From: Tritrichomonas musculus
Lineage: Eukaryota; Parabasalia; Tritrichomonadida; Tritrichomonadidae
NCBI GenBank assembly: GCA_039105265.1
Contig: JAPFFF010000014.1
Coordinates: 930,001-994,000 of the forward strand
Direction of reading: 5' to 3'
DNA: 64,000 nucleotides
Both the position numbers and the translations under genes were made by a program. A model generated the notes under the pieces. The model was not told the origin of the DNA. It did not search any database and saw only the letters and a list, made by a program, of their open reading frames with translations. This document shows, in pieces, positions 52,631-63,639 of this stretch (position 1 is the first letter of the stretch; each line of letters begins with the position of its first letter).

Positions 52631-53617
52631 TTATTTGTTCTTTTGTTGTTGAATAACAGGTTCACCGCTAAGGATGTCTTTCGTTACAAGTCTATCGAAA
52701 TATGTAAATCCAGATGGGTTGATGGTCTTTTTCTGTATGAGGTTTCCCCCAACAGCAGTTGACTCATTATCAACTTTAGCCGATGGAGGGGGTGGAACAG
52801 GTTCTCCCCTGAAACGGGCAATTTCTCTTTGAAATTTCTGTTGCTCAAGTTGTTCATCTGGAGGAGGCCCCCAAAGTGCGCCACCTGCGCCAATTGGTGG
52901 AAGATCTGGATCATTATTACTAGTTTTGACTTCTGTTGATGTTGAGCTTGATGCAGCACTTGTTGCTGTAGACGTCTTTGTTGAATTTCTTGAACTTGAG
53001 CGAATCCTTTGAAGTTCTTCTTGGAATTTCAGATTATCTGCTTGTTCATCTGGATGCGGTCCCCATAATGAGCCACCAGTTGGTGGGCCATCTGGTTGAA
53101 CAGATGTGTCTGTGTTTCTGTTTCCCCATAAGGCTCCACCAGATCCTTCATCTGGTTGTACTGAACTGTCAGCCATATATGTTCCCCATAATTTTCCACC
53201 TTGTGGTTCAACCACTACATCAATTTTTCCTTTTTTTGTTTTGGTTGTAGGTGGTTTTCGCGTTTTTGCTGATAATGAACTAGATGAAGTGGTAGATATA
53301 ACTCTGCCATTTCCTCCAGATTCTGATGTTTTCTCTGATTGTGGGCGTGGTGTGGATCGAGTTGATGATTGTGAAGATTCAGAGCCTTGTTTCTTCGGAG
53401 GTTTCTTTGATAAAATTTGCCGAGCTAATTTCCCATGGGAATCAAATCTGCCCATTGGCCCTTCAGCTGCAGCTGCCCATCGTTGTCCACTTGGTTGAAC
53501 TTTGGCTCTTTCTTCTTCAATTTGGCCACGAAGCATAGACATGATTGACTCCATTTTTTTTGCTTCTTCTTCAAGAATTTCACTTTGTTTTCTTGCTGGA
53601 ACTTTCTTTGGAGGCAT
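52631..53617 (-). CDS. Disordered protein with four GGxLWG motifs
   Basis: 328 residues from ATG 53617. A basic N-terminus (PPKKVPARK) is followed by a short helix (about 12-40) and a long Ser/Thr/Pro region. GGxLWG occurs four times, with Trp at 144, 164, 186 and 249; a fifth degenerate GG lies at 290. The last two are embedded in a repeated 25-residue module, GG(S/A)LWGPxPDEQ, four residues, KFQ-x-E-x-x-R-x-R (181-205 and 245-269). The first two share a following SVQPD. I do not recognise a family. Trp-Gly motifs in disordered sequence recall Argonaute hooks, but the surrounding conservation suggests a dedicated short binding module. Function unknown. Confidence 0.7.
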   Translation of the reverse strand: MPPKKVPARKQSEILEEEAKKMESIMSMLRGQIEEERAKVQPSGQRWAAAAEGPMGRFDSHGKLARQILSKKPPKKQGSESSQSSTRSTPRPQSEKTSESGGNGRVISTTSSSSLSAKTRKPPTTKTKKGKIDVVVEPQGGKLWGTYMADSSVQPDEGSGGALWGNRNTDTSVQPDGPPTGGSLWGPHPDEQADNLKFQEELQRIRSSSRNSTKTSTATSAASSSTSTEVKTSNNDPDLPPIGAGGALWGPPPDEQLEQQKFQREIARFRGEPVPPPPSAKVDNESTAVGGNLIQKKTINPSGFTYFDRLVTKDILSGEPVIQQQKNK

Positions 53618-54549
53618 GTTTTGGTAAATTAATATAAATGAACGTTACCTAATTCAACTTTTTGAATTGATAAATAAATTTTTAAAAATCAAGAAAAAAA
53701 CACGTTATTAATATCTATTATATATAATAGATATAAAAATAAATAGAGCGGTTGTCCATTTGTAAAGTATTGAAAAATATTAAAAAAGGCTAAATGGCTT
53801 ATAATATTTTATATTTGTGGTTAAAATATATGGTTTGCTCAGATATATTCCGTTGATTATGAGAAAAAAAATTCAATAAAAAAATAAAAGTGTTTTAAAA
53901 ATTTTATATTTCTCACAAAATTGTAGACACGATTTTCTCTTCATTATTTCATTCCTTTTTATAAATTACTTTATTTTTCATATTTTATCTTTTATGAGTT
54001 TATTTGAAGATTGAATTTTTGTATTATTATTTTTGGTCAATTCAAATTTTCAATTAAATTTTTCAATTTATTCATTTTTTAAAATACTTTTATAATGATA
54101 CGAAAAGGAGATATTGATTTCAAAATTATATAAAAAAATAATTTATACTAATATTATTGTAATTTTGGATGATTGATAAATTGATTGAATCATAAAAGAA
54201 AATATATTTTTTTTAGATAAAAAACTAATTTCCCAGATGCCAGCTATAAATCCTTATTTTATAATCTTTCGTTAAACTTTCCTGATTCACATGCAATTTC
54301 TGAATCAAGTTTTCCTATCAATATTATCTAAAGATCAAAATTGATTATCTTATTTAAATAATTATTTCAATCTTTTAATCACAATCGTTCAAGATGCAAG
54401 TCTTCTCAGTTTTTCTGATATATCCATTCAAATATTCATTCAATTGTTATTACAATTGGAAATCCTTTTGGCGAAAAAAAATTTACTTTATTTATAAATT
54501 TGATAAAGACACTTTTTGAGCTACGCTCAAAAAGCGGCTATCTTGTTAC
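53618..54549. other. AT-rich spacer
   Basis: 932 bp. AACTTTTTGAATTG lies about 38 bases upstream of the reverse start at 53617. CTTTTTGAGCTACGCTCAAAAAG near 54513-54535 is a small perfect hairpin (CTTTTTGAGC/GCTCAAAAAG). No gene seen. Confidence 0.4.
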
Positions 54550-54708
54550 CAAAGAAACAAAGAAAAGAAAAAACATTTTTTTTATTTTGATCGTTAAGGG
54601 CAAATATCAAGGTCATTTAACTTTTTCATAGTATATTACCATTGAAACTTCAATTCTATGAGTTTTATCAATATTGAATGGTTTACGAAAAAAAAGGAGA
54701 CTACCGCC
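54550..54708 (-). repeat. Second copy of the TTAA-element end
   Basis: Reverse complement of about 35773-35935, with small differences. Landmarks are ACTTTTTCATAGTATATTAC and TTTATCAATATTGAATGG. The terminal ACTACCGCCTTAA is interrupted after CTACCGCC by the MITE at 54709-55116 and resumes at 55117. Only this end is recognisable; the other end was not found, so this is a partial, older copy. Confidence 0.75.
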
Positions 54709-55116
54709 GGACAATCGTTTTTTTCTACGCCACTTTTTGAATGGTTTTTCTATCCGTGAATAGCTATTCATGGAAAGTAAAAAACCGCCATCTTAAGGTG
54801 AAATTTAACTTACTCTGTTAAGAAAATTAACCAAAAAAATCGTAAATTTAAATTTTCTCTTAAAATTATAACTATTTGCTTTTTTTGATATAATTTTTTT
54901 TTATTTTTACATAATTTTTCAGGAATATACGCACCAGTGATCACCATAGGGCTGCGTGAAGCCGAATCAGGCTCCTTGAATTGCTGGATGAATCGGGAAG
55001 CCATTTGAACTAAATATTTATGCATTATTTAGCAAAAATTGAATAAAAAATGTATAAAAAAGTATTCAAAAAGTTTAAAAGTTTTCAAAAAGTGGCGTAG
55101 AAAAATACGATTCCCC
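54709..55116. mobile_element. 408-bp MITE with 8-bp target duplication (hAT-like)
   Basis: The ends GG(A/G)(C/G)AATCGT(T/A)TTTTTC continuing into TACGCCACTTTTTGAA are inverted repeats of about 38 bp. The flanking 8-bp direct repeat CTACCGCC (54701-54708 and 55117-55124) is exact, and the empty-site sequence GACTACC(A)CCTTAA exists at the other copy of the host repeat. A 71-codon reverse frame at 54810-55025 has no signature. Non-coding, insertion later than the host repeat. Confidence 0.85.
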
Positions 55117-55243
55117 CTACCGCCTTAAAGAAAAATCAATTTAAAGATGAACGAGTCGACAAAAGTTTTTAGTTTTTTTATATGTTCTTCATTTTTTTAT
55201 CTATTAGAAAAATAAATAAAAAAAGGCCATGTTTTTCGAGTGC

Positions 55244-56797
55244 TGGGTTTCCCTGTCCAGTGAGGTGAATAGCCAAGTTTGACTTTTTGAGGCATTTCTC
55301 GTTATTTCATATGGACAGCAGACCGTTTTATTGTATTCAAAAAAAAATGTAAAGTTATGAATTATTTGTGAAAAAATGTCCATTTAACGGTTTATTTTTA
55401 TTCTGAAAATGTCCAAAATATCCAAAATTGAATGTACTCATTCAATCAAGGCTAGTCTCACAATAAATAAAAAGAATTTTAATTAAATCATTTTTCATAA
55501 TAATATATAAAATGTATAAATCGCCAAAAAAATAAAAAATAATTTTGTTATTAAGAAAAGTTGAATGAATCTTTCAATTTATTTGGCTTGACCAATTATA
55601 TTCAATATTTATTTGTTTCATAAATTCATTTTTAAAATAATTTTTTGAAATAATATTTTAAATAAATTTTGTTCTATTATTTGTATTATTCTAGATCAAT
55701 GTGATGAATCGATTGGTCATATTTACTGATAGAGAATATTGACAGAAAATATCACATGTAATTAAGTTTTACCTTGAAAAGATTGCAATGAAAATTGTTT
55801 TTCAATTCTGCTTATTTTAGAGTATAATTCATATTTATAATTGAATTATAATGTTTTAAAAAATAAAATATTGTTTTTTTATATTATTAAATTTAGAAAT
55901 GTTAAAGATATTCCTAATTTTTTGAATTTAATATAGATTGTAGCATAAACTTTTTGAGATATTTATATTTTATTACTTTGAAAAATGATAACAATTGTTT
56001 GAAATATTTCAATGTAGATATTAGACAACTTCGTGGATTAAGGTGGCCGTTAATTAAGTTATCAGAAACTTCCTTGATTTCTTTCAAACTTTCTTATCTA
56101 CTCTCAAACTTCCTAAAGATTTTAACTTTCTTATCCTCTTTCAAACTTCCAAAAGATAACTTAATTAATAGGTCTCAAATGCTCTCAAAAAGTTATAAAC
56201 AATAAAAATGATTTTTTCTTTAGCAAAACTTCAAAACAAAACTAAGACAATATCAGTTAAAAATAAAAATTAAAAAATCAAAATTCAAAAAGAATTTGAA
56301 AATAATTGAATAAAAAAGTTATTAATTGAATAAAAATTTTTTTATTCTCTTCAAATTTTTTATTATCAAAAAGTTTATCTTAAGGAACTTTGTGAGAAAA
56401 CAAGAAAGTTTAAGAAAAGATAATATAGTTTCAAAAGAAAAAAGGAAGTTTGAGAGAAGATAATAAAGTTTATGAGGAATCAAGAAAGTTTCTGATAACT
56501 TAATTAACGGCCACCTTAATCCACGAAGTTGTCTATTTTTTTGAATGTTTTTTTTATTTTGTTAAAGAAAGACAAAATTTTTATTAAATTTTGCATCTAT
56601 TTTATTATTCAAAAATATTGGAGGAGGAAAAAAGCTAAATGTCCATTAGATTTTAATGGACATTTTTTCTCAAATAATTCATAACTTTACATTTTTTTTT
56701 GAATACAATAAAACGGTCTGCTGTCCATATGAAATAACGAGAAATGCCTCAAAAAGTCAAACTTGGCTATTCACCTCACTGGACAGGGAAACCCAGA
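55244..56797. mobile_element. 1.55-kb non-autonomous element with 141-bp near-identical TIRs
   Basis: Bases 55244-55384 reappear in reverse complement at 56656-56796 with about one mismatch, beginning CTGGGTTTCCCTGTCCAGTG. The flanks TTCGAGTG at 55236-55243 and 56798-56805 give an 8-bp target duplication (8 of 9 if extended), as for hAT elements. The interior has no transposase and carries a second element at 56024-56533. Near-identity of the TIRs indicates recent activity. Confidence 0.88.
56024..56533. mobile_element. 510-bp mariner-like MITE nested in the 1.55-kb element
   Basis: The tips GACAACTTCGTGGATTAAGG are repeated in inverted orientation over about 60 bp (continuing through GGCCGTTAATTAAGTTATC). 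TA flanks both sides (56022-56023 and 56534-56535). The interior is built of repeated (C)TTTCAAACTTCC/(G)GAAGTTTGAGAG words on opposite strands. The 83-codon frame at 55954-56205 runs through it by chance. Confidence 0.82.
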
Positions 56798-56805
56798 TTC
56801 GAGTG

Positions 56806-57574
56806 GATTTGTATAGTTCATATCATTGATGATATGAATTTTATTATTGACCAATAAAGATGAAAATTTTTTGACCAAAAAGGTTAATTTATTTTTTGTA
56901 TAGTATTTCTTCCAAAGACACAAATAAACTCAACAAAATAACTAAATAAGAGTAGTTTACAAACCAATTCTTAGGTATATCCCAGCGCAACGTTTATTTG
57001 AATCCTCCGAATTTTTTTTTTTTATTAAATTTAGAATGGCAAGCTTCTCATCCTTATTTTAAATAAATTCAAAGGTTAAATTAGAGGTGTAGCAACACTT
57101 TGGAATTGAGAAATGTGCAAATTCTTTAATTAAAATTTTTTTATGTATTTATATATATATATATTAAGAATTTTAAATATTTTTTAATTATAACTTTGGT
57201 ATAAATGAGGTGAAAAAATGGAGAAAACAGAATCCATTTCATTAATTTTTATAATTTTTATAGATTCAAATTTAATTGAATACATGAATCAGTTAAAAGC
57301 ATAACAAGGAAAAACAAAAGATAGATTATAAAACATATTGCATATAAATCGAAATCATACAGATCAAATGTAAATTGAATTTTCTAAAAAAACGACAAGT
57401 CACATAAATGAATATATTCATATCTAATATTTTTGTTGGTAGTATTGTTTGCATAAAATGAGTAATCAAAAAATACTTTCAACAATAAAATTGCAAAATT
57501 GTTGAAAACTAAAATATAAGGAAATAATTTGACCTTATAAATGAGGTTAATTTATCGAAAATTTACATTTAGTA
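56806..57574. other. AT-rich spacer upstream of Kelch gene
   Basis: 769 bp. No gene, TIR or tandem repeat recognised. Confidence 0.4.
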
Positions 57575-58714
57575 ATGAAAAAAGTTAATCAGAAAGTACG
57601 TGCTCCTTCACCAGGAACACGCGTTTTTGCACCTGAATTCGCAGCAAAAGATTGTCGTCGTGTTTTTACCTCACGAAAGTCTAATAAGCCTGACGGAGCC
57701 CCAGACCAGCAAGAGGTAAATAAACTTCCACCTTTTGGATCAGCATGGTCATTAGTGCCAACAAAAGGTGAAGCACCTGAGCAATGCAGTGGTCAATCTA
57801 TTAACTACATTCCCTCAAAACGAAGTATCTATTGCGCATATGGTCAAGATGTTAACGAAAATTATTCATCTCAATTTTGGCAATTTTCTCTCGATACAAA
57901 TGAATGGAAGCGACTTGTTGTAAAAGGAGTTACGCCTCGTGCTGGCTGTGGATCAACATTTCATGATACTAAAATTTGGTTTTTTGGTGGATTATCAGGT
58001 CCAAATATGGCAATACAAGATTTTCACTACATTGACCTCGACACACTAGAAGTTGTTAAACCTGAAACTACAGGACCTTTGCCACCTCCATGTGCTAATC
58101 CTTTAATGGCATATTATAATAACTTCATTATTATTTGGGCGTCGACAGGTGCGCCAACGCCGTCTTCGCTTTACACATACAATATTGATCAAGCTGAATG
58201 GAAAAAAATAGATACAGAATACATTTTCCGATCTGGTGCATGCGGTACTTTAATTGGTTCTATATATTATATTTTCGGTTTATCAGTCCCTCGAACAGTT
58301 CTATCTCTCGATTTACGCGATTTTTCAATGAAAGTTGTTCCAACAACTGGCATTGAACCACCAGTTGCACTTGAAAATCTATCAACAGTTGCTCTTGGTT
58401 CAACATTTTTCGCATTCGAAACGATAGGAAGTGGATCTAAAACTCGATTATTTATTTTTGATTGTGAAAGAGCAAATTGGCTTTGTTATTCAGTTATACT
58501 TTCGGAAGAGGCTAGAGAAACAGATGCGCCACGAATAGTATTTTATATTGAAGATGAAAGAAAATTGGTCGCAGTTTGGGAGTCTCCAGATGTTAATTCC
58601 CAGCCAATGACTGAATTATCTGTTGGAGAGTCAATGTCACGAATTAACCAGCATCTTGACTTTATGAATATGATTGAAGAAGGTACATCACAAAATGACA
58701 AATTGAAGTCATGA
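57575..58714 (+). CDS. Kelch-repeat beta-propeller protein
   Basis: 379 residues from ATG 57575. The N-terminal 60 residues are basic and disordered. A Kelch-type propeller follows (about 63-340). Blade hallmarks are YxxDxxTxEW-like strands (FSLDTNEWKRL, YNIDQAEWKKI, FDCERANWLCY) alternating with Gly-Gly or Gly-rich strands (IWFFGGLSG, IYYIFGLS). About five to six blades are visible by eye. The tail is helical. No BTB or other partner domain is present, so it is probably a stand-alone interaction scaffold. The family is very broad and I give no specific role. Confidence 0.8.
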   Translation: MKKVNQKVRAPSPGTRVFAPEFAAKDCRRVFTSRKSNKPDGAPDQQEVNKLPPFGSAWSLVPTKGEAPEQCSGQSINYIPSKRSIYCAYGQDVNENYSSQFWQFSLDTNEWKRLVVKGVTPRAGCGSTFHDTKIWFFGGLSGPNMAIQDFHYIDLDTLEVVKPETTGPLPPPCANPLMAYYNNFIIIWASTGAPTPSSLYTYNIDQAEWKKIDTEYIFRSGACGTLIGSIYYIFGLSVPRTVLSLDLRDFSMKVVPTTGIEPPVALENLSTVALGSTFFAFETIGSGSKTRLFIFDCERANWLCYSVILSEEARETDAPRIVFYIEDERKLVAVWESPDVNSQPMTELSVGESMSRINQHLDFMNMIEEGTSQNDKLKS

Positions 58715-59060
58715 AATGTATAAAAAGAAACAAATCAAGATTAATGGCCATTTACTCTACATATATGTGAATGATTTTTATTTCAGTTGAGATCATATAA
58801 TTTAATTTATTTTTTTTATTTGATATTTCTAAAAAAAAACTAACCACTATTTAATTGATCGTGAATGCTCTTATATTTTATAACTGGCCAAGATTATATT
58901 CTTAACTTCGTTACTTTTTAATCTTCGAAACTTAAATTAATTTAAGTTTGAGTTCTATATTAAAACCTCAAAAAATAAAACGATTGCTTTTGGTCAAACA
59001 TTTAGCCGTAACTAATTAATTAACTTTAGATTTAAGGTCAATTTTTTCCAAAAACTTGCC
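58715..59060. other. Spacer between Kelch and Prp17 genes
   Basis: 346 bp, AT-rich, holding the Kelch gene 3' end and the Prp17 promoter. Nothing else seen. Confidence 0.4.
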
Positions 59061-60494
59061 ATGTCTTTGCTGGATTATGGAGATGATAGTTCTGATGAAT
59101 CTCCAAATCAAAATGAAGCTGCTTTTGATCCAGCACCGCCAGTTGTTGACAAATCAATTTTTGACACAAATCAAAATGCCCCATCAAGAATAAATGGAAA
59201 TTTTCCTATTGAAAAACAGAATTTGCTTCTTGCCCCAAAACAAGATAGAGAAGTTGAAGAAATTACTATGGTTGATGCTATTTGGCAGCAAAAACACTAC
59301 GCAAAAAAGGTAAAAAGATCAAAACATAACCACGGTCAAAGGCGTGATATTCCATGGGACGAAAATGAAGTCATTAAAGAAGATGCGCCCATTACAGATA
59401 GGATGGCATATAAACAAAGAATGGCAAAACGTACTTGGTTTCCTGCAATTGGTGATACAGAACTACCGGATACAACGGTTTGGCACAATGTTATCAATAT
59501 CAAAGATTTTCTTGGTCGTTCTTGGGTTTATCAACCAATTTCATACGTTGCAAAGCCGGACCATGAGTGCTTTATGCCAAAAACTATGATTCATCGTTTT
59601 ACATATCATACCTCTTCTGTTACTAATGTTGAAATGTTTCCAACATATGGTCATATGGTCTTATCATGCTCTCTAGACTCAACAATTAAGATATGGTCTC
59701 TATCGGGAGACCGACAATGTATCCAAACATATATGGGGCACAAACAAGGTGTTCGCGATTGCTCATTTTTAAAAACAGGATTCAGATTTGTTTCTGCATG
59801 TTTTGGAAAACGTTTAAAGTTATGGGATACCGAGAAGGGATTCATTTCAGGTGCAGTACTTGATGCCATTCCATCGCAAGTTATTGTTAACAGAAGTGAA
59901 GGCCACGAAGAAGAATGTATAGTTGCACTTCATGACGGTCGAGCTGTTCATTATGACTTCCGTGTCAATGGAGAAAAGAAGCCAGTTCGCGAATATAAAT
60001 ATCATACTGCACCGATGTCAGCTGCTACATTTTTACCTGGATGCAAATATTTCATTACATCTGGTGAAGATTCAGCACTTGTTATGTGGGAATCTGGTCT
60101 AGACAAGCCTGTATCAGTATTAAAAGATCTTTGGATGAAGCCAATTTCAGCGCTTGTTGCTCATCCAAAAGATCCTTATGTATGTGGGCAAATGCAAACA
60201 GGTGAAATTGTTGTTTTTAAAACATCTCCCTCCTTCTCATGCTACCAAAATCGTTCATTTATTGGGCACCATGCACAATCTTTCCCTTGTAGAATGACCA
60301 TTTCTCCAGATGGAAGTTTCATTGCAAGTGGTGATTCGGATGGAAAGTTGTTCATTTGGGAATGGAAGTCGGCAATCATCAAAAAGACTTTTGATATTCA
60401 TTCTCAAGTATTGATTAGGGCTGATTGGAGCCCTTATAATCCTTCTCAAATTATTACAGGTTCTTATGATAATTCGTTGTGTCTGTTAGATTAA
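59061..60494 (+). CDS. CDC40: Pre-mRNA splicing factor Prp17/CDC40 (WD40)
   Basis: 477 residues from ATG 59061. The N-terminal 165 residues contain family-specific patches, including the segment near IPWDENE and the Prp17-type stretch FLGRSWVYQP. The conserved linker (CFMPKTMIHRFTYHTSSV, about 172-189) precedes a seven-blade WD40 propeller (about 180-477) with LSCSLDSTIKIW, GHKQGVRDCSF, GKRLKLWDTEKG and a final GSYDNSLCLLD. The match to CDC40 outside the WD repeats separates it from generic WD40 proteins. Prp17 acts in the second catalytic step of splicing. Its presence shows a working spliceosome, although no gene in this window clearly has an intron. Confidence 0.9.
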   Translation: MSLLDYGDDSSDESPNQNEAAFDPAPPVVDKSIFDTNQNAPSRINGNFPIEKQNLLLAPKQDREVEEITMVDAIWQQKHYAKKVKRSKHNHGQRRDIPWDENEVIKEDAPITDRMAYKQRMAKRTWFPAIGDTELPDTTVWHNVINIKDFLGRSWVYQPISYVAKPDHECFMPKTMIHRFTYHTSSVTNVEMFPTYGHMVLSCSLDSTIKIWSLSGDRQCIQTYMGHKQGVRDCSFLKTGFRFVSACFGKRLKLWDTEKGFISGAVLDAIPSQVIVNRSEGHEEECIVALHDGRAVHYDFRVNGEKKPVREYKYHTAPMSAATFLPGCKYFITSGEDSALVMWESGLDKPVSVLKDLWMKPISALVAHPKDPYVCGQMQTGEIVVFKTSPSFSCYQNRSFIGHHAQSFPCRMTISPDGSFIASGDSDGKLFIWEWKSAIIKKTFDIHSQVLIRADWSPYNPSQIITGSYDNSLCLLD

Positions 60495-60785
60495 ATATTA
60501 TTGTTTTATTTGTTATTAGCAATTTAATTATGATTGACTTTGATAGACTTTTTTTTTTTACAATTTGATTGATTGACAAATAATTTTTCGCTTCTCACAA
60601 TCTCGAGATTTCTTTTTTGGAGCTTAGTAGTATAAATTATTATCTTTTAACTATGAAAAAAAATTTACATTATTGTATGACGTTAAAATCTTAGATATTA
60701 GAAACTATATAACTGAAAGATTTTGGCCTTTATTTTAGCCTATATTACATAAAAATAAAAAATGAAATAAAACGTATTTTTGAAA

Positions 60786-61340
60786 ATGTCTAAAGGGGAT
60801 GATTACAACTTTTATAAATCAATATACCAAAATGATATTTCGCGATGGGGAGGTAGAACTTTTAGGAAACCAGAGAACATTTCACGAGAGATGGATGTTA
60901 GTCAGATGGCAGCAAATAGCCCATCTGTTAGTAGATGTTTAAATTCGATGAAAACGACTTGCCGACCAGTTTGTACCCCAACTTCTCTCTACCGTGCTTC
61001 GTATGTTCCTCACATGCCCACGCGTAGGGGTCCTTTTGATCCATCATATTCTAATAGGTGCCCAGAATCCCCTCCTCTTCCGAATGCCCCTGATCCCAGT
61101 ATCCTTCGTCCAAGTACTGAATATGGATCTAGGTATGTTTATCCTCATCCAAAACCTTATTTGAGTCAAGATTTGGTTGAGAGATGTTCAACAGCTGCGA
61201 TAACAACACGAAACTACAGACAAACAAATGAATTTTCACCTCAATGGGATACAACTTACAGAAAAGGTTATTGTGAAAAAGCAATGGATGCTCATTATTC
61301 ACCAGGAATTACTTTTCATTCTACAACAAATCTTCGTTAA
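60786..61340 (+). CDS. Small Pro/Tyr/Arg-rich protein, possibly axonemal
   Basis: 184 residues from ATG 60786; a TTG at 60780 in the same frame is not used. It is low in hydrophobics and rich in Pro, Tyr, Ser and Arg, with little regular structure apparent. Spaced aromatic/basic patches (DISRWGGRTFRKP, SLYRASYVPHMPTR, STEYGSRYVYPHPKPYL, WDTTYRKGYCEKA) recall extended microtubule inner proteins or other flagellar-associated small proteins. No specific family is recognised, so that is inference. Codon use matches the host genes. Confidence 0.6.
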   Translation: MSKGDDYNFYKSIYQNDISRWGGRTFRKPENISREMDVSQMAANSPSVSRCLNSMKTTCRPVCTPTSLYRASYVPHMPTRRGPFDPSYSNRCPESPPLPNAPDPSILRPSTEYGSRYVYPHPKPYLSQDLVERCSTAAITTRNYRQTNEFSPQWDTTYRKGYCEKAMDAHYSPGITFHSTTNLR

Positions 61341-61949
61341 AATATCGAAATTAATTTTTTTTCATTTATTAATAAATATCAATTTTATTTTGTATTCATT
61401 AATTTTAATAAGATTTTTATATTTTCAAAAAATATGAAACTTATTATTTCAATTTATATTTTTAGTTGACTCGAAAGTGACATTAAATATTTTAATATTG
61501 GTTGATCATGATTCTTGATTCAAGAATCAAAATTGAAACTTTAGATTCATCCAAATAAAATTTAGTAAAATAAAAATGTTAATTGATCAAAAATATAAGC
61601 GAGGTATTATTTATCGAAGTTCCTGGCAATTTCATTGATTATTGAATTTATTTCTCGATCAGAAAAAATTACTTATTTTTTAAATGCATGAATATTTTAT
61701 TAAATCATATCGTTTTAATAATTAATAATTCTATTAAAATGCAAAGTTTCTTCAAAAACTAAAAATATATTTATATTTACATTTGATAATATATTCAATT
61801 AAAAAGTTTCATACAGAGTTCAGAATTTTGCAAATGCAAACGTACAATATTTAAAATTGCTTTTTCTTTGAAAAGTGATGATGCATCCAGCACAACTATT
61901 TATAATTGATTACTTGAAGTTCTCTTAGCGGTTGATGCTAAAAATAAAT
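61341..61949. other. AT-rich spacer
   Basis: 609 bp. GATTCTTGATTCAAGAATC near 61510-61528 is a short palindrome. No gene seen. Confidence 0.35.
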
Positions 61950-63285
61950 CACAAATTGAGGGATTTGGTTTATTAGAAGATAAAACCTAAAGATCTTTTA
62001 CAATGTTTTTATCATTCGTTAAACAGCTCCAGTAATACAATCCAAATGTCATTACATCCGACAGTTATCAAACTCAAATAAATACCAGCGGAGTGATATT
62101 ATTATTGTTTTTGACGGCATTCAAAAAAGAATATATAGATATGATGAATTTATTGAAATGCTAAATTCAAAATTGAGCCAAGTAAACAAAAAAGATGATG
62201 GACATGAATTTTTAAGTACATTTTTGAATAATCTTGATCAATTGTTTCTGAATCATTTAATTCAACTTTGAATTAATTCAGAATAGACAATCAATAGAGC
62301 CGAAGTATTTTTAGGTAATTTTAAGCTCAAATTTGGATTTACAATAAAGTTTTTATCTGAATTATGCCAAAATTTCATGGCATATTCGATTAGTGAAAGG
62401 TCGATCGCTTAGTCATTTGCTACAAAAATTAAAAGATTTGAAACATTCCCATTATTTGCAGTTGAAAACAAAATGCAAATTGGTGTACTGACATTAGATT
62501 TCTATGCAGATGAATATATAGCAGTTTTAAACAATAACAGATGTAATGAAGCGAGAAATAGCTTAGCTTGGAGATTGTAAATTATAAAAAGGAAGCTTTT
62601 GTTTTTGATAATGATGATAAATACAAAAGAATTTCATCCAAGAATTTTGCATGATCAAAATCACTTCATTCTTTCATTCTAACGATACCTAACTAAAGAA
62701 CTCTCAGAAAACCAATATATGGTTCAAGATTGCAACGATTGTTTTCATGGAATAAGAATTAAAATAACAAATTGGTATTCAGTAATCATGTCCTTGAAAA
62801 TAAATTATTTGCATGGGGAAGCCATGTTGGCCATTTAACAGGAGACCACAGTCAATTCCTTCCACATAAACCAAAAGTATTATTTATTTGTGAAAAAAAC
62901 GCTGAAAAATCAGTGTTTAGAGTTAAACTCAATTAAAAACTAGACAATGAAAAGGTGATTTCGAACTTATTATAATACTTGATGAAATAACAAATTTAAA
63001 TGAAAGTTTTCACAATGAGCAACTTATTTACAATGACAAAACATTTTTTTTTCCAATATCTCAAGAGATTCCAAACAATGAATTTCTGATGTTTGAACAT
63101 CAGTTACATAAAAATCTGAATCTGCTTGATCTCGAACCTCATAATTTAATGGATTTTGCTATGATGTTTCCCATTTTGGACAAAACAAAGTTTATAAGGC
63201 GTACAACTGAATATAAAGACTATACAGAAACCATCTATCAGTCTCACAAAAATCAAGAGCAAGGTGACTACAAAAGATAAATTGA
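61950..63285 (+). mobile_element. Decayed coding remnants of a probable virus-like or mobile element (fossil)
   Basis: Plus-strand coding pieces with protein-like composition, the last open frame being 63089-63280 (63 codons). Residual strings such as IIIVFDGIQKRIYRYDEF and IGVLTLDFYADEYIAVL look like parts of a beta-rich structural protein. The whole region lacks an intact gene and has several breaks. Trichomonad genomes contain many degraded Maverick/Polinton copies, which makes that family plausible, but no diagnostic gene is visible and the ends were not found. It may continue past the window. Old by the degree of decay. Confidence 0.35.
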
Positions 63286-63639
63286 TTCAGAATGATACAA
63301 TCATAACTTTCTGAACCAAAGATTGGAAGATAGATATATGACATGATATTATGGAAGATTGGTAAATTTGGTTATATATGAGTTTGAAAGTTTCATTAAG
63401 CCAATACTAAATATAAATATATGAGGCTATAATCAAGTGTTTTGATTGGCCCAATTTATTCATGTTGATATGCTAATATTCTCAATTATCCGTGTATGAA
63501 TGAAATGGATGAAAATGTTCAATTCTGTTGAATAAGTTTTAATATTTTGCAATATAGAATTAAACTTTCTCACTACTTGTAAAGTAATGAGTATCCATAT
63601 TAAAAACTTTAATGAATCAATTGATGAAAGCTTTAAACG

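Noticed and set aside
54810-55025. 71-codon reverse frame
   Set aside because: Lies inside the 408-bp MITE and shows no known domain.
55954-56205. 83-codon forward frame
   Set aside because: Runs through the TIR of the nested 510-bp element by chance.
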